Shown here piece after piece: positions 42,377 through 50,694 of a stretch of DNA of 64,000 nucleotides. The translations under genes and the position numbers were made by a program. The notes below the pieces were generated by a model, which was given only the letters and a program-made list of their open reading frames with translations, was not told where the DNA came from and did not search any database. The stretch is from HGM13233 sp900762805 (GTDB taxonomy: Bacteria > Bacillota > Clostridia > Oscillospirales > Ruminococcaceae): NCBI GenBank assembly GCA_937993755.1, contig CALKMA010000017.1:40863-104862 (forward strand), given 5' to 3'. The stretch's first letter is position 1. Each line of letters begins with the position of its first letter.

Positions 42377-43075
42377 CTATGTCTGTGCGATGATGGCGCG
42401 GTTGAGCGGTTCATAGGCGCCGCGCGGCAGCGGCAGCACCGTACCGTCGGCCATGCGGACCTCAGTGCGGGTGACGCGCCGGATCTGCCGCAGGTTCAGG
42501 ATCATGCTGCGGCCGACGCGGCAGAAGGGCACGCCCAGCTCGCTCTCAAAATCGCCCAGTGTGCGCTTGACGGTGTATTCGCGCCCGGCGTGTACAGTGA
42601 CATAGTTCTGGCGGACGTCGAGATAAACGATCTCATGCAGCGGGATGCGCACCGTCTCGCCCGGAAGCGCGAGCTTGAGGCAGCGCTGGCTGAGCCGCAG
42701 CCGTTCAAGCGCCCGGTCGAGCACCGTGAACAGCTTTTCGCGGTCAACCGGCTTTATGAGATAGTGCAGCGCCGCCACGTCGTAGCCCTCGGCGATATAG
42801 TCGGAGTAGCCGGTGATGAACACGATCTGCACCGTTTCGTTGCCGCGCCGCACCTGCCGGGCCATTGTAACGCCGTCCATCGCGCCCATCTCGATATCGA
42901 GCAGCAGGATGTCAAAGGATTTGTCCTCCTCGTAGCGGAACAGAAAGCTTTCAGCCGAGGAAAAAAGCTCTGTCTGCACCGGCAGACCGCGCGACGCCGC
43001 CCAGGTGCCCGCCAGACCGGCGATATAGACGGCATCGGTGCGGCTGTCGTCGCACACGGCGATATGGTAGGACAT
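42377..43075 (-). CDS. LytTR-family response regulator (AgrA-like)
   Basis: A two-component regulator of 232 aa. The receiver domain (1-120) has the acidic pair, the phosphorylated Asp in FDILLLDIEMGAMDG and the switch Lys in YLIKPVDREKL. The C-terminal LytTR DNA-binding domain (about 135-232) has IVYLDVRQNYVTVHAG, FCRVGRSMILNLRQIRRV and LPLPRGAYEPL. It heads the regulator-kinase-ABC-ABC unit. Its probable binding site is the pair of 10-bp direct repeats at 41527-41557. Confidence 0.93.
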   Translation of the reverse strand: MSYHIAVCDDSRTDAVYIAGLAGTWAASRGLPVQTELFSSAESFLFRYEEDKSFDILLLDIEMGAMDGVTMARQVRRGNETVQIVFITGYSDYIAEGYDVAALHYLIKPVDREKLFTVLDRALERLRLSQRCLKLALPGETVRIPLHEIVYLDVRQNYVTVHAGREYTVKRTLGDFESELGVPFCRVGRSMILNLRQIRRVTRTEVRMADGTVLPLPRGAYEPLNRAIIAQT

Positions 43076-43109
43076 GGCGCGCTCCCTTCCGGATTATTCC
43101 AAATAAAAA

Positions 43110-44054
43110 TTACTTATTGTAGAATTCACACATGGCCTTCAGCATCAAGACGAACTGCGGCTGCTCGACCCCCATGGCGACATGGCAGTTGGCAGGCTGT
43201 CCGCTGCTGCCGGTGCGGTCGATGACGGTCTGGCCGTTGTTGGGGGCGTCGTCACCGTCCTCAACGCGGACATGGCAGTGCTCAAACTGCACAACGGTGG
43301 GGGACAGCATGGCGGCGATGGCCAGCGCATCGTGGATGATATGGTTGTCACAGCCGGCGTTGAGGCTGTTGGTCTTTGAAAATTCCGCGAGCTGCCGCAG
43401 CAGCCAGTTGCGCGGCGAGCGGCGGCAGATAGCGATCATTTCGTCAAAATCGGCCGGCGAGATGGCCGCCGCGTGGGTGGCGTTTAGGCCGACCATGTAG
43501 ACCGGCAGCTTTTCAAAGACCTCGTGCGCCGCCGTCGGGTCTACCCAGATGTTGAATTCGGCCGTCTCGGTCACATTGCCGAAGGTGCCGCCGCCCATGA
43601 TGCAGAACCGGTCGATGTACTGCGGCAGGTCGGGATGGCTGCGCAGCGCCAGCGCGATGTTGGTCAGCGGGCCGATGGCAAACAGCACCAGCCGCCCGCC
43701 GGCCTTGACGGCCTCATCGTAGATCAGCTCCCAGGCCGGCATGGGATCGGGCTGGCGGCGGCAGGCGGGAAATTCGATGCCGCCCAGACCCGACGTGCCG
43801 TGGACGACCGAGGCATCCCGCGTGTAGGACTTGCGCAGCGGAAGCTCGGCGCCGAAGCCGACGCGGCAGTCGATGCCGAGCGCTTCAGCGACGCACAGGG
43901 CGTTGCGCCGGGTCAGCCGGGCGGGGACGTTGCCCTCCACGGCTGTAATGGCCCTCAGCACAAAGCCGGGAGCGGCGTTGGCCATGGCAATGGCGAAGCT
44001 GTCGTCAACGCCGGAATCACAGTCGATGACAACAGGGATGCGGTCTGTATTCAT
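43110..44054 (-). CDS. Inosine-uridine-type nucleoside hydrolase
   Basis: Splits nucleosides into base and ribose (IUNH family), 314 aa. The N-terminal calcium-binding motif reads VVIDCDSGVDDSFAIAMA (DxDxGxDD, with Cys and Ser at positions usually T and P). Later family sites: FAIGPLTNIALAL, MGGGTFGNVT and AEFNIWVDPTAAHEV. It ends 34 bases before the LytTR regulator gene on the same strand, with no clear terminator between them. Confidence 0.9.
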   Translation of the reverse strand: MNTDRIPVVIDCDSGVDDSFAIAMANAAPGFVLRAITAVEGNVPARLTRRNALCVAEALGIDCRVGFGAELPLRKSYTRDASVVHGTSGLGGIEFPACRRQPDPMPAWELIYDEAVKAGGRLVLFAIGPLTNIALALRSHPDLPQYIDRFCIMGGGTFGNVTETAEFNIWVDPTAAHEVFEKLPVYMVGLNATHAAAISPADFDEMIAICRRSPRNWLLRQLAEFSKTNSLNAGCDNHIIHDALAIAAMLSPTVVQFEHCHVRVEDGDDAPNNGQTVIDRTGSSGQPANCHVAMGVEQPQFVLMLKAMCEFYNK

Positions 44055-44458
44055 ACGGGATACCTTTGCCTTTCGTGCGCGGGCGGGGCGCGGCGCGCTC
44101 AGCCCGCGGCGGATGATGCGGGCCGTCGGGGACGGCTTTTATCAATATGATAGCAGAAACGCCGCCGGCACACAAGTGCTGTCGGCGCTCTGTCGGCGCA
44201 TTTCTTCTGCGGCGTATGGCGGGGCGGGAGCGGAGGCCCGTGCGCGGCAGACGGCCTGGCCGGCGCTTTTTCGGGAGCATCCCCCTCGCGGGTACAGTGG
44301 TCATTTACAGCCGAGCCGCCGCCTTTGGGGCTTTTACCGGCGGGACGGGGGGCTTTGTTTCCCCGTCCGCTCAGGAGCGGATACCGGCGGCTATGCCAAG
44401 CCCCGCTCCGGCTATGCCGGAGCGGGGCAGTATTCTTTTGCTGTCTGAACCGAGCGGC
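44055..44458. other. Intergenic region
   Basis: No supported gene between the nucleoside hydrolase and the GtrA gene. It contains a 13-bp perfect hairpin at 44400-44428, likely the end of the rplU-obg operon on the minus strand. Confidence 0.5.
44400..44428 (-). terminator. Hairpin at the end of the rplU-gtrA operon
   Basis: A perfect 13-bp GC-rich stem (44400-44412 with 44416-44428), TAT loop. The T-run after it on the minus strand is poor (TTGGCAT), so termination efficiency is uncertain. Confidence 0.5.
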
Positions 44459-44887
44459 TCAGGCCGGCTTTTCCTCATCCGCGGGCGGACGCTTCCCGTC
44501 GCTGTCGATGCTGTTCCGAAATACGACATAGCGCTGAAAGAGAAATTCGGTGCCGAAATTGAGCGCCATATTGAGGCCGGTCACCAGATATTCGTTCCAG
44601 CCAAGCGTATCGGCCAGATAGTGCCCCAGCAGCGTTGATAGCGGCGTGAACACAGCATAGTAAGCCAGCACCTTGAGCATGGCGGCCGGCACATTGGCGG
44701 CCGAATGAAAGGTGAAGCGGCGGTTGAGCGTGAAATTCCACAGCACGCTCAGCAGCAGCGCGATGAGATAGCAGGGCCAGTAGCTCCACCGCGCCAGCTC
44801 ATTGAGCAGCGTGAACGCGCCAAGCTCGATGAGGCCGGCGCTGGCCGAAAAGAGGGCGAATTTGATGAAACGCAGGGCTTCCTTCAT
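44459..44887 (-). CDS. GtrA-family membrane protein
   Basis: A 142-residue protein with four helices (about 8-30, 38-55, 72-92, 98-118) and the family sequence RFIKFALFSASAGLIELGAF, NFTLNRRFTF and FGTEFLFQRYVVF. GtrA proteins help move lipid-linked sugars across the membrane. It is the last gene of the core operon, overlapping the Mini-RNase III stop by four bases (ATGA). Confidence 0.9.
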   Translation of the reverse strand: MKEALRFIKFALFSASAGLIELGAFTLLNELARWSYWPCYLIALLLSVLWNFTLNRRFTFHSAANVPAAMLKVLAYYAVFTPLSTLLGHYLADTLGWNEYLVTGLNMALNFGTEFLFQRYVVFRNSIDSDGKRPPADEEKPA

Positions 44888-45300
44888 GCCGGATGACTCT
44901 CCTCTCCCGCCGTTTCGGCCGCGCGGCGGTCGAAATCGGCGCAGATCAGCGCAAAAAGCTCCTGAATGCGCTGATGCCGGTCGAGCAGGAAGAGATAGCC
45001 GAACAGCGCCTCCAGTGCCGTAGCCGACCGGTAGAGGACGGGGCTGGCGTGGCGGGGGACCGTCGTTTTGGTGGCGTTCTTGCCGCGGCGGACGACGGCC
45101 TGCTCCTGCTCGGTCAGGCTGTCCTGAATGGCGAGCAGCGCCGCATGCTGCGCGGCGGCGCAGACATAGGCCACCGACATGTGGTGCAGCCGGCTGGGCG
45201 AGGTGTTGACCGTCCTCGCGATGCGCTCGCGCACCAGCAGCTCATACACGGCGTCGCCCACAAAGGCCAGCTCGACTGCGTTCATCATTTTCAGATCCAA
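44884..45300 (-). CDS. mrnC: Mini-ribonuclease III
   Basis: An RNase III-like enzyme without a dsRNA-binding domain, 138 aa; in Bacillus it matures 23S rRNA. The catalytic-domain signatures are LAFVGDAVYELLVRERI and ALEALFGYLFL, containing the two acidic clusters. The gene starts 18 bases after obg. Confidence 0.93.
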   Translation of the reverse strand: MDLKMMNAVELAFVGDAVYELLVRERIARTVNTSPSRLHHMSVAYVCAAAQHAALLAIQDSLTEQEQAVVRRGKNATKTTVPRHASPVLYRSATALEALFGYLFLLDRHQRIQELFALICADFDRRAAETAGEESHPA

Positions 45301-45318
45301 TGGCGGAGCGCCTCCTTG

Positions 45319-46578
45319 TCAGGGGATATAATCGAATTGATATTCGCCGATCACAACGGTGTCGTTTTCCTTGGCGCCGGCGGCGACCAGCGCGTCGTTG
45401 ATGCCGCTGTCGGCCAGCGTCCGCTGGAAGTAGAGCAGCGATTCATAGTCGCCCACATCGGTGGTGGCCAGAATGCGCTCCAGCCACGGCGCGTTGATGA
45501 TGAAGCCGTCCTCGAAAGGCTCGATGGTGAAGCGGCCGGCCGCTTCGGGCTGCGGCTTGACATAGTCGGGCGTGAACTCATAGACCGGCGGCAGCGTCTG
45601 GAGCGTCTCCCAGACCATGTGGATGAGCGCGTCGATATTCCGGCGGGTGGCGGCGCTGATCGAGATGTACCGATAGCCGCACTCGGCCGCACAGTCGCGC
45701 AGGCGGGCTTCGGCCTCGGTTGAGACGTCGGCTTTATTGCCGGCCACGATCTGCGGCAGCGTTGTCAGCCGTTCGGAATACTGCGAAAGCTCGGCGTTGA
45801 TCTTGAGAAAATCATCGACCGGGTCGCGCCCCTCGCTGCCCGAAACGTCCACCACATGGACCAGCATGCGGCAGCGCTCGATGTGTCGCAGAAAGTCGTG
45901 CCCCAGGCCGATGCCCTGCGCCGCGCCTTCGATGAGGCCGGGGATGTCAGCGGCGACAAAGGAGCGCTCCTCGGCCACGCGCACGACGCCCAGCATGGGC
46001 GACAGGGTGGTGAAATGATAATTGCCGATCTTGGGCCTCGCCTCGCTGATGACCGAAAGCAGCGTCGATTTGCCGACGTTGGGGAAGCCGACCAGCCCGA
46101 CATCGGCGATCAGCTTCAGCTCCAGCACCACATCGAGGCTCTCGCCCGGCAGCCCCTTCTTGGCAAAGCGGGGCACCTGACGGGTGGGCGAGGCAAAATG
46201 GGTGTTGCCGAAGCCTCCCTTGCCGCCGCGTGCCACAACGACCGGCTGAGTGCCGGAGATATCGGCAATGACGGCGTTCGTTTCAAAATCGCGGATGACT
46301 GTCCCCTTGGGGACGCGCACAATAAGGTCGGGCGCGCTCTTGCCGGTGCAGCGCGCACCGGAGCCGTTGGCGCCGTTTTCGGCGATATATTTTCTTTTAT
46401 ACTTGAAATCCAGCAGCGTTGAAAGGTTGCTGTCGGCCACAAAGACGACGTCGCCGCCCTTGCCGCCGTCACCGCCGTCAGGGCCGCCGGCCGCCACGAA
46501 TTTTTCGCGGTGGAAGGAAACCGCACCGTCCCCGCCGTTTCCGGCGGCAATGCGGATGCGTGCTTTATCTACAAACAT
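45319..46578 (-). CDS. obg: Obg/CgtA-type GTPase
   Basis: A large-ribosomal-subunit assembly GTPase, 419 aa. It has the glycine-rich N-terminal Obg fold (about 1-158, GGDGGKGGDVVFV and repeats), the G domain (160-330: G1 GFPNVGKSTLL, G3 DIPGLIEGAAQG, G4 NKAD) and a C-terminal OCT domain (340-419). Position after rpmA is the common Bacillota order. Confidence 0.97.
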   Translation of the reverse strand: MFVDKARIRIAAGNGGDGAVSFHREKFVAAGGPDGGDGGKGGDVVFVADSNLSTLLDFKYKRKYIAENGANGSGARCTGKSAPDLIVRVPKGTVIRDFETNAVIADISGTQPVVVARGGKGGFGNTHFASPTRQVPRFAKKGLPGESLDVVLELKLIADVGLVGFPNVGKSTLLSVISEARPKIGNYHFTTLSPMLGVVRVAEERSFVAADIPGLIEGAAQGIGLGHDFLRHIERCRMLVHVVDVSGSEGRDPVDDFLKINAELSQYSERLTTLPQIVAGNKADVSTEAEARLRDCAAECGYRYISISAATRRNIDALIHMVWETLQTLPPVYEFTPDYVKPQPEAAGRFTIEPFEDGFIINAPWLERILATTDVGDYESLLYFQRTLADSGINDALVAAGAKENDTVVIGEYQFDYIP

Positions 46579-46593
46579 TTTATCACCTGCAAA

Positions 46594-46619
46594 AAACCCC
46601 GGGCCGAAGTCCGGGGTTT
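46594..46619. terminator. Terminator/attenuator between rpmA and obg
   Basis: A 9-bp stem AAACCCCGG (46594-46602) with CCGGGGTTT (46611-46619), A-rich on one side and T-rich on the other. It may lower obg expression relative to the ribosomal protein genes. Confidence 0.7.
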
Positions 46620-46623
46620 TGGG

Positions 46624-46878
46624 TTAGTTCTTAACGATGCTGACCTGCTTGCGATCTCTGCCGAGACGGGAGAATTTGACCTTGCCGTCTTCGAGTGCGA
46701 AAAGGGTATCATCGCTGCCGATGCCGACGTTTTCACCCGGATGGATGTGTGTGCCGCGCTGCCTGACAAGGATGTTGCCGGCAAGCACGAACTGACCGTC
46801 AGCTCTCTTGACGCCGAGGCGCTTGGACTCGGAATCGCGGCCGTTCTTACTGGAACCCATACCTTTTTTGTGAGCCAT
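46624..46878 (-). CDS. rpmA: 50S ribosomal protein L27, without N-terminal extension
   Basis: L27 of 84 aa, beginning MAHKKGMGSSKNGRDSESK. In most Bacillota the gene codes for a short N-terminal extension cut off by the protease Prp, whose gene lies between rplU and rpmA. Here both the extension and the prp gene are absent: only 17 bases separate the two ribosomal genes. Confidence 0.97.
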   Translation of the reverse strand: MAHKKGMGSSKNGRDSESKRLGVKRADGQFVLAGNILVRQRGTHIHPGENVGIGSDDTLFALEDGKVKFSRLGRDRKQVSIVKN

Positions 46879-46895
46879 AGTGGTAACGCCTCCTT

Positions 46896-47207
46896 TTATG
46901 CCTTGATGGAAGTAATCTCGACCTTGGTGTAGGGCTGCCTGTGGCCGAGCTTGCGCTTGCTGTCTTTTTTCGGGCGGTAGAAGAACACGGTGACCTTCTT
47001 GGACTTGCCCTGCTTGATGACCTTTCCCGTAACGACGGCGCCCTCGACAGTCGGGCTGCCGGCCTTGATGCCGTCCTCGGTGCCTACCGCGATAACGTCG
47101 GTGAATTCCACATTGGATTCTGCCTCGGCCGCGAGCTTTTCGACGTAGATAACGTCGCCCTCGCTGACGCGGTACTGCTTGCCGCCGGTTTTGATAACTG
47201 CGTACAT
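46896..47207 (-). CDS. rplU: 50S ribosomal protein L21
   Basis: L21 of 103 aa, start MYAVIKTGGKQYRVSEGD at ATG 47207 (an upstream in-frame start would add nine non-conserved residues). The C-terminal RPKKDSKRKLGHRQPYTKVEI is characteristic. First gene of the rplU-rpmA-obg-mrnC-gtrA operon. Confidence 0.97.
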   Translation of the reverse strand: MYAVIKTGGKQYRVSEGDVIYVEKLAAEAESNVEFTDVIAVGTEDGIKAGSPTVEGAVVTGKVIKQGKSKKVTVFFYRPKKDSKRKLGHRQPYTKVEITSIKA

Positions 47208-47323
47208 TTTCAATACCTCACTCGTTAAATTCAAGCTCGCTGTTCGGCAGGCGCGCAGCTGCGCTTAGGGGGCCTGACACACGCGGCACATAATAGTTTA
47301 GCAAAAGCGCGGCGATTTGTCAA
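47208..47323 (-). promoter_or_regulatory. Promoter and possible L21 leader of the rplU operon
   Basis: On the minus strand: TTGACA (47323-47318), a 17-base spacer and TAAACT (47300-47295), then an 85-base GC-rich leader before the ATG. Many Bacillota have an autoregulatory L21 leader RNA at this place. The sequence GCGCAGCTGCGC and flanking G/C runs suggest structure, but I cannot confirm the consensus by eye. Confidence 0.65.
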
Positions 47324-47628
47324 CGATTTTTTGAGCGAGAGTATTATTAAAATTAGAGGAGAAGGGATTGTTTTCTGCTGCTCATTTTTTATTGATTTGA
47401 TAGACGAAAAGCTTCTTATCAGTCCGTGTAAGTGTTTACAAAGGATTGCGGAAATGGCTTACAGTCAAAGCCTTCCGCATATCGTCATTTATTCTGCCGC
47501 ATCTGCGCATAGGATGATCTTGTAAGACCGGGTACTGTTCTGGCGCTGCAAACGGCAGGAGGACGGCATGAAAAGGATGCCTTCTGATCGACGATGATAT
47601 GCTGTATTTCCGGCCGCAGTAAGCTCTG
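47324..47628. other. Intergenic region
   Basis: AT-richer than its surroundings. No gene can be supported: a 64-codon plus-strand frame (47331-47525) lacks a ribosome binding site and any similarity I recognise. Confidence 0.45.
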
Positions 47629-48297
47629 TCAGCCTTCTTCCGTGATTACTCCGTCGCTGATCTGTATCTTTCTGCCGCACAGCCCGGCGTACCGCTGCTC
47701 ATGGGTGACGAGCAGCACCGTATTGCCCCGCCGGTTCAGCTCAAGCAGCAGCTCCATGATCTCATCCGCAGACTTCTTGTCCAGATTCCCGGTGGGCTCG
47801 TCGGCAAGCAGGATCACAGGGTCGTTGATAAGGGCGCGGGCGATGGCCACGCGCTGCTTCTGCCCGCCGGAAAGCTCGTTCGGCAGGTGCTTCAAGCGAT
47901 TGGAAATGCCCAGAAATTCCGCCAGCTCCAATAGCTTTGTCTTGTCCGGCTTTTTGCCGTCCAGCAGCAGCGGCATGATGATATTTTCCTCCGCCGTCAG
48001 GATGGGGATCAGGTTGAAATCCTGAAAGATATAGCCGAGCTTCTGTCTGCGGATTCGGGAAAGCGCCTCGTCATCGGCGGTGCAGATGTCCACACCGTCC
48101 ACCTCCACGCTGCCGGAGGTGGGATGCTCGATGCCGCCGATCAGGTTCAAAAGCGTTGTTTTTCCGGAGCCGGACGGTCCGATAATGGCGACCATTTCTC
48201 CCTGCCGGACGGCGAAGCTCGCGTTATCCACGGCGCGGATGGCTTCCTCACCCTGCTGAAATACCTTTGTCAGCTTGTTTACAACAACTGTGTTCAA
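47629..48297 (-). CDS. ABC transporter ATP-binding protein (MacB/LolD type)
   Basis: A 222-residue ATPase: Walker A GPSGSGKTTLLNLIGG, Q-loop FQDFNLIP, signature LSGGQKQRVAIARAL and Walker B LLADEPTGNLD. The DEPTGNLD form is typical of MacB/BceA/FtsE-like ATPases that work with FtsX-type permeases, here the upstream 667-residue protein. Systems of this type export peptides or sense cell-envelope drugs. Confidence 0.93.
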   Translation of the reverse strand: MNTVVVNKLTKVFQQGEEAIRAVDNASFAVRQGEMVAIIGPSGSGKTTLLNLIGGIEHPTSGSVEVDGVDICTADDEALSRIRRQKLGYIFQDFNLIPILTAEENIIMPLLLDGKKPDKTKLLELAEFLGISNRLKHLPNELSGGQKQRVAIARALINDPVILLADEPTGNLDKKSADEIMELLLELNRRGNTVLLVTHEQRYAGLCGRKIQISDGVITEEG

Positions 48298-48321
48298 GAA
48301 AAAAACCTCCTTTGCCCAACA

Positions 48322-50325
48322 TCAAAGCCGCCGCATGACGCGCCTGAGCGACCGATGTATGGGGAAATAATACGCGGCAAACAGCAGCGCCGACAGCGCG
48401 GCGTACACCGCAAGCATGCCGCCGTCAAGCGTGAAGCGCGCTTTCTGCCATGCGCAGAGCAGCGCGGTCAGCGGCATACAAATCAAAAACGGCGCGGTCA
48501 CGGCCATCACAGCGGAGACCGCATCCTGCCGGACATAGGAAATATACAGCATCCGCCGGGGCGCGCCGAGTATATGGAGGGAGCGGATGATCCCGCGGCA
48601 GGTCTCAATATAGTCGCACAGCCTGACATAAATAATTATCAGAATGAACAGGAACAACGCCGCGAAGATGTACCCCAGCAGCAGATACACGCCGGAGGAC
48701 ATTTCCCGCAGGAATTCCGCCCCGGACTGGTGGTTGGCGACTGCGTACTCCGCACCCGTGAAGCGCATCTTGAGCGCCGCTTCCACCTGCGCGTTCATGG
48801 AGGACTCCGTCAGAGCAATTTCAATGGCCTTCACCGGCTCCGACGCAGTGATCTCCGCATACAGCTCGTCGCTCACATAAATGTCCGGCGCCCAGCCGGA
48901 GGGTTTCGCGTCCGTCAGCACGGCAACAGTCAGTGAAGTTACATCCGCCGAATCGGGCTGTTTTACAGTGCCGTCCGGCTCGTAGCATTTTTCGGAGTGA
49001 CAAATTCTCAGTACATCTCCGATGCCATAGCCGCTTTCGGACTTACGGCTGACGGCGACCTCATATTTGGACAGCAATCCTTTCGCGTTTTCAATACCGC
49101 TGTACGGGCGGATGCGCAGCAGCTGCCCCACCACGTCCGGGGCTTCGGACAGCAGGACATAGCCCTCCGGATCATATACGGATCGGGTCTGCTTCACGCC
49201 CTCCAGTGCCGCAACGTATGACATATCCTCCGCCGAAAAGCCCTTCCCTTCAATGAATGAAACGGAAACTCTCAGCCCCCATTCCTCATTTGCGCCCGTG
49301 ACCTGTAAAGCGATGGTGAGAATGTTGAACAGCAGCAGGAACACCGCCATGACGGGAACGGACACCGCCAGGCAGGAGCGGAAGCTGCGGTTTGTTCGGC
49401 CGCGCCACAGACTGCAGAGGGTCGCCGCCGGCGTGGAGAGCAGCCGGAGGGGCTTTCGTTTGTGCTTGCCCTTCTTTGCATTTTCCGCGCCGCTCAGCAG
49501 CGCCCATGCGGGCTCGCGGCTGAATTTCCGAATGGTCGCGCCCAGTGACAGCGCCAGCGCGAGGAAGAAAACAGCCAAATGAAGCAGGATGTTCAGCGGC
49601 TCCGCATGGAAAATCAGCCACGCAAGGCTTTCATGGCGGATTTCCAGAAACGCCGTAAACAGTGCTTTCAGTGATACGATGGAGATCAGCACGGCGCAGC
49701 CCGCCGAGAGCAGGAACACCGCCAGAAACTCCGCAATAAACAGTACGGCGATCTGGCGGCGACCGGCTCCGCAGGCATGCAGCGTCCCCACATCGGCGGA
49801 AAACTGTTTCAGATGGCTTTGATAGGCGGAGTGTACCACGGATACCGAGAGCTGAATGACCAGCAGATTCACGAGCAGAAGCACGCGCTGCCCCGAAAGA
49901 TAGGACGGGTCGGTGGAAATGCCGTGGGCATATTCGTAGCTGAACGCAATCGGAAGCAGGCTTTCATTGCCCGACGCTTCCATGCGTTTGAGGATCTCAT
50001 TCTCGTGAACGGTCACTTTCTCCATATCCTTCCAGTCCTCGTCTGACAGGAAATGCAGATAGATGGTGCCGTCGCGGAAAACCGGTTCGGACAGACCGCG
50101 GATGCCCTCAAAATACGGCACGTCCGCCTCGGTGGCGTTCCCGATGTGATAGGCTTCGCCCGCAGACCGGGTGAGCAGGTGCTGCCGCGTACCCCAGGCG
50201 TTGCTGTCCCGGTAAATGGAAATCAAAAGCGGCAGCAGAAATGCGCAGGTCAGCACCACGAACAACGTCATGTGCCGGCGCGGACTGCGGGTGAAGGAGC
50301 GCTTCAGATAAAGCAGGTACGACAT
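48322..50325 (-). CDS. FtsX-like ABC permease
   Basis: A 667-residue permease with the FtsX/MacB domain twice: one set of three helices after the first extracytoplasmic region (about 150-275), a transition with a helix near 325, a second extracytoplasmic domain (340-545) and a last set of three helices (about 550-660). It partners with the ATPase that starts 24 bases downstream. The promoter at 50387-50416 serves both. No two-component system lies next to it, unlike BceAB-type resistance modules. Confidence 0.88.
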   Translation of the reverse strand: MSYLLYLKRSFTRSPRRHMTLFVVLTCAFLLPLLISIYRDSNAWGTRQHLLTRSAGEAYHIGNATEADVPYFEGIRGLSEPVFRDGTIYLHFLSDEDWKDMEKVTVHENEILKRMEASGNESLLPIAFSYEYAHGISTDPSYLSGQRVLLLVNLLVIQLSVSVVHSAYQSHLKQFSADVGTLHACGAGRRQIAVLFIAEFLAVFLLSAGCAVLISIVSLKALFTAFLEIRHESLAWLIFHAEPLNILLHLAVFFLALALSLGATIRKFSREPAWALLSGAENAKKGKHKRKPLRLLSTPAATLCSLWRGRTNRSFRSCLAVSVPVMAVFLLLFNILTIALQVTGANEEWGLRVSVSFIEGKGFSAEDMSYVAALEGVKQTRSVYDPEGYVLLSEAPDVVGQLLRIRPYSGIENAKGLLSKYEVAVSRKSESGYGIGDVLRICHSEKCYEPDGTVKQPDSADVTSLTVAVLTDAKPSGWAPDIYVSDELYAEITASEPVKAIEIALTESSMNAQVEAALKMRFTGAEYAVANHQSGAEFLREMSSGVYLLLGYIFAALFLFILIIIYVRLCDYIETCRGIIRSLHILGAPRRMLYISYVRQDAVSAVMAVTAPFLICMPLTALLCAWQKARFTLDGGMLAVYAALSALLFAAYYFPIHRSLRRVMRRL

Positions 50326-50386
50326 GGCTCACCGTCCTTTCAGCAGATCGCTTTCTTGTGATTTTCCTACGGTCAATAACACATTC

Positions 50387-50416
50387 ATTATACTGGAATA
50401 CACACAGCCGTTTCAA
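50387..50416 (-). promoter_or_regulatory. Promoter of the FtsX-type ABC pair
   Basis: Minus strand: TTGAAA (50416-50411), an 18-base spacer, TATAAT (50392-50387). Confidence 0.65.
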
Positions 50417-50622
50417 GTGCCGCTATACGATCCCCGTGTATCTCCTGCAGGGCCGCAATGCATATTTGACGAGCCTGCCATATTGTAAGGAGCCGGGGCA
50501 TGAAAAAAGATCATCAACCGGCACATCGGGATAGCAGTGTGTGCCGAATGCGGCATGGATGAAGCGCTGCTCAAGGGAAAACGAATAAATTTTACTTCAA
50601 GCAAGATTTTACCGAAGAAATC

Positions 50623-50631
50623 TGTTATAAT
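50623..50631 (+). promoter_or_regulatory. Extended -10 element upstream of the SEC-C gene
   Basis: TGTTATAAT (TGN plus TATAAT) about 65 bases before the ATG at 50695; no clear -35, as extended -10 promoters may not need one. Confidence 0.45.
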
Positions 50632-50694
50632 GATGATATAATAAAAAGCACATCCTGATTGACTATTGACTTATGATATGGCGGAGAAAATAAA

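Larger units (their letters stand above)
50326..50694. other. Divergent intergenic region
   Basis: It contains the minus-strand promoter of the FtsX-type pair (50387-50416) and an extended -10 for the SEC-C gene (50623-50631). The AT-rich stretch 50590-50660 probably forms the core of the latter promoter. Confidence 0.5.

Noticed and set aside
39530..43225. Two plus-strand frames of over 500 codons across the ABC pair and two-component genes
   Set aside because: Shadows of well-supported minus-strand genes with Walker, H-box and LytTR motifs.
46879..46895. A prp protease gene between rplU and rpmA
   Set aside because: The gap is only 17 bases.
47331..47525. A small plus-strand gene upstream of rplU
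   Set aside because: It overlaps no regulatory logic, lacks a ribosome binding site, and the sequence shows no family pattern.
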